12,994 bases of DNA. Source: an uncultured Oscillospiraceae bacterium. GTDB taxonomy: Bacteria; Bacillota; Clostridia; Oscillospirales; Oscillospiraceae. Below, piece after piece: positions 12,400 through 12,994 of this stretch. A program made the position numbers and the translations under genes. Location of the stretch: NCBI GenBank assembly GCA_934591705.1, contig CAKTPM010000032.1, forward strand, positions 1 through 12,994, in the 5' to 3' direction. Position 1 is the stretch's first letter. Every line of letters begins with the position of its first letter. The notes under the pieces are model-generated. The model was not told the DNA's origin. It ran no database searches and was given only the letters and a program-made list of their open reading frames with translations.

Positions 12400-12425
12400 T
12401 GAAAAGCGTCCTTATGGCGTGGGGG

Positions 12426-12827
12426 TCAAATGTCCAGGTTGTAGGCGCCGGCGGCCGTCAGCTTGCCGTCATTGCCGAAGAACAGGTTCAGCGAGCAGGC
12501 GTCGTCCTCGGCGCTGTACCAGGTGTAGATGCCGCGCTGGTAGGTCTCGTCGTAACGGTACTCAGAGCAGTCCACGCCGATATGTGCCTTTACATCGGCA
12601 TAGGTCATCTTCGCCTGGGGCGAGTCGAAGTCAAAGTAGTTGGTGCCTCCCAGGTAGGTGACGAAGGTCTCCTGCAGCACCGCCAGCTCGGCCCGGTCGG
12701 AGGTGACGGGCTGGATATCGGTGGACTTCATGTCAATGCCGGGCAGGACATCGTCCTTACCGCCGCCGCAGGCGGCAAGGGAGAGGAGCATCAGCAGGGC
12801 CAGGGTCAGTGTCAAGAGCTTTTTCAT
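12426..12827 (-). CDS. Small lipoprotein of unknown function
   Basis: A 133-residue protein with a textbook lipoprotein signal: MKK, a leucine-rich core and lipobox LAAC with lipidated C20, followed by the flexible GGGKDD. The mature part has conserved-looking aromatic and acidic residues (TYLGGTNYFDFDS, HIGVDCSEYRYDE, GIYTWYSAEDDACSLNLFFGND) and two further cysteines that could form a disulfide. I do not recognise a named family; the strand-rich end resembles small extracytoplasmic domains that recognise a ligand. The start has AAGGAG about nine bases upstream. It lies 27 bases after the zinc-ribbon C-terminus gene and 71 before the YdjG-like gene, so it appears to be part of the same operon, an addition not present in the B. 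subtilis pspA-ydjGHI set as I recall it. Confidence 0.82.
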   Translation of the reverse strand: MKKLLTLTLALLMLLSLAACGGGKDDVLPGIDMKSTDIQPVTSDRAELAVLQETFVTYLGGTNYFDFDSPQAKMTYADVKAHIGVDCSEYRYDETYQRGIYTWYSAEDDACSLNLFFGNDGKLTAAGAYNLDI

Positions 12828-12854
12828 GTTTCTTTCTCCTTTCTTTCCGGTTCC

Positions 12855-12994
12855 TCAGGGTCGGGGGCTGCCGCAGTTGGCGCAGAACTTGCCGGTGTTG
12901 CCGCCCTGGCCGCACTGGCAGGTCCAGCCGCCGGCGGCAGCGGGCTTCGGCTTGCCGCACTCAGCGCAGAACTTGCCGGTGTTCCCCCCGTGGC
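12855..12994 (-). CDS. C-terminus of a zinc-ribbon protein, probably SPFH/YdjI-like (partial)
   Basis: Only the last 45 residues and the stop are in the window; the 5' part lies beyond 12994. They contain two near-identical NTGKFCxxCG units, one followed by KPKP and one by SPRP, with WTCQCG between them, giving paired CxxC or CxC ligands for zinc. Tails of this type close the clostridial SPFH-domain proteins called virion core protein or YdjI-like. In B. subtilis YdjI sits with YdjG and YdjH and binds PspA at the membrane. The gene order here (this gene, lipoprotein, YdjG-like, YdjH-like) supports that reading, but the SPFH domain itself is not visible, so any zinc-ribbon protein remains possible. 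Confidence 0.72.
   Translation of the reverse strand, partial: HGGNTGKFCAECGKPKPAAAGGWTCQCGQGGNTGKFCANCGSPRP

Noticed and set aside
11329..12402. Plus-strand open frame of 357 codons opposite the zinc-ribbon gene
   Set aside because: It is a GC-driven shadow; the minus-strand frame has intact CxxC pairs, an RBS and operon spacing.

Overview
The window looks like a chromosomal segment of a GC-rich anaerobic Firmicute, most likely a gut Clostridia of the Oscillospiraceae type. This rests on encoded CCA ends on the tRNAs, strong AGGAGG-type ribosome binding sites, a giant cell-wall-anchored protein built from FIVAR-like, DUF4430 and cadherin-like modules, and short GTAGGGGCGG intergenic repeats. 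The genus is inferred and cannot be fixed from the sequence alone.

Layout: (1) 1-1150, plus strand, is a stable-RNA island. It holds the end of tRNA-Glu, a free-standing 5S rRNA gene with its own near-consensus promoter, tRNA-Asn, a CAU tRNA, tRNA-Trp, tRNA-Asp and tRNA-Thr, separated by intrinsic terminators. (2) 1220-2041 is a long non-coding stretch: a sigma-A-type promoter, a candidate cobalamin riboswitch, two or three terminator-like hairpins, and a cluster of short GC-rich repeats. (3) 2042-7444, plus strand, encodes one 1800-residue secreted, cell-wall-anchored modular protein. It carries a DUF4430 (transcobalamin-C-terminal-like) domain and a variant SKTGD sorting signal. (4) 7553-8419, minus strand, is a DegV-family (FakB-like) fatty-acid-binding protein that converges on the surface-protein gene through a shared bidirectional terminator. 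(5) 8550-10287, plus strand, is an OmpR-type response regulator overlapping a histidine kinase with almost no extracytoplasmic domain. (6) 10421-12994, minus strand, is an operon running off the window: a zinc-ribbon protein C-terminus (probably the SPFH/YdjI type), a small lipoprotein, a double-zinc-ribbon membrane protein (YdjG-like) and a TPM-domain protein (YdjH-like). It resembles the envelope-stress ydjGHI genes that accompany pspA in Bacillus subtilis.

How the parts may work together: the most interesting hypothesis is a B12-responsive leader lying upstream of a very large surface protein with a transcobalamin-like domain, that is, a possible surface corrinoid-capture system. Against it stand 550 bases and several terminator-like hairpins between the riboswitch and the gene. 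The other themes are envelope related: a fatty-acid-binding protein, a two-component system of the intramembrane-sensing layout, and a membrane-stress operon.
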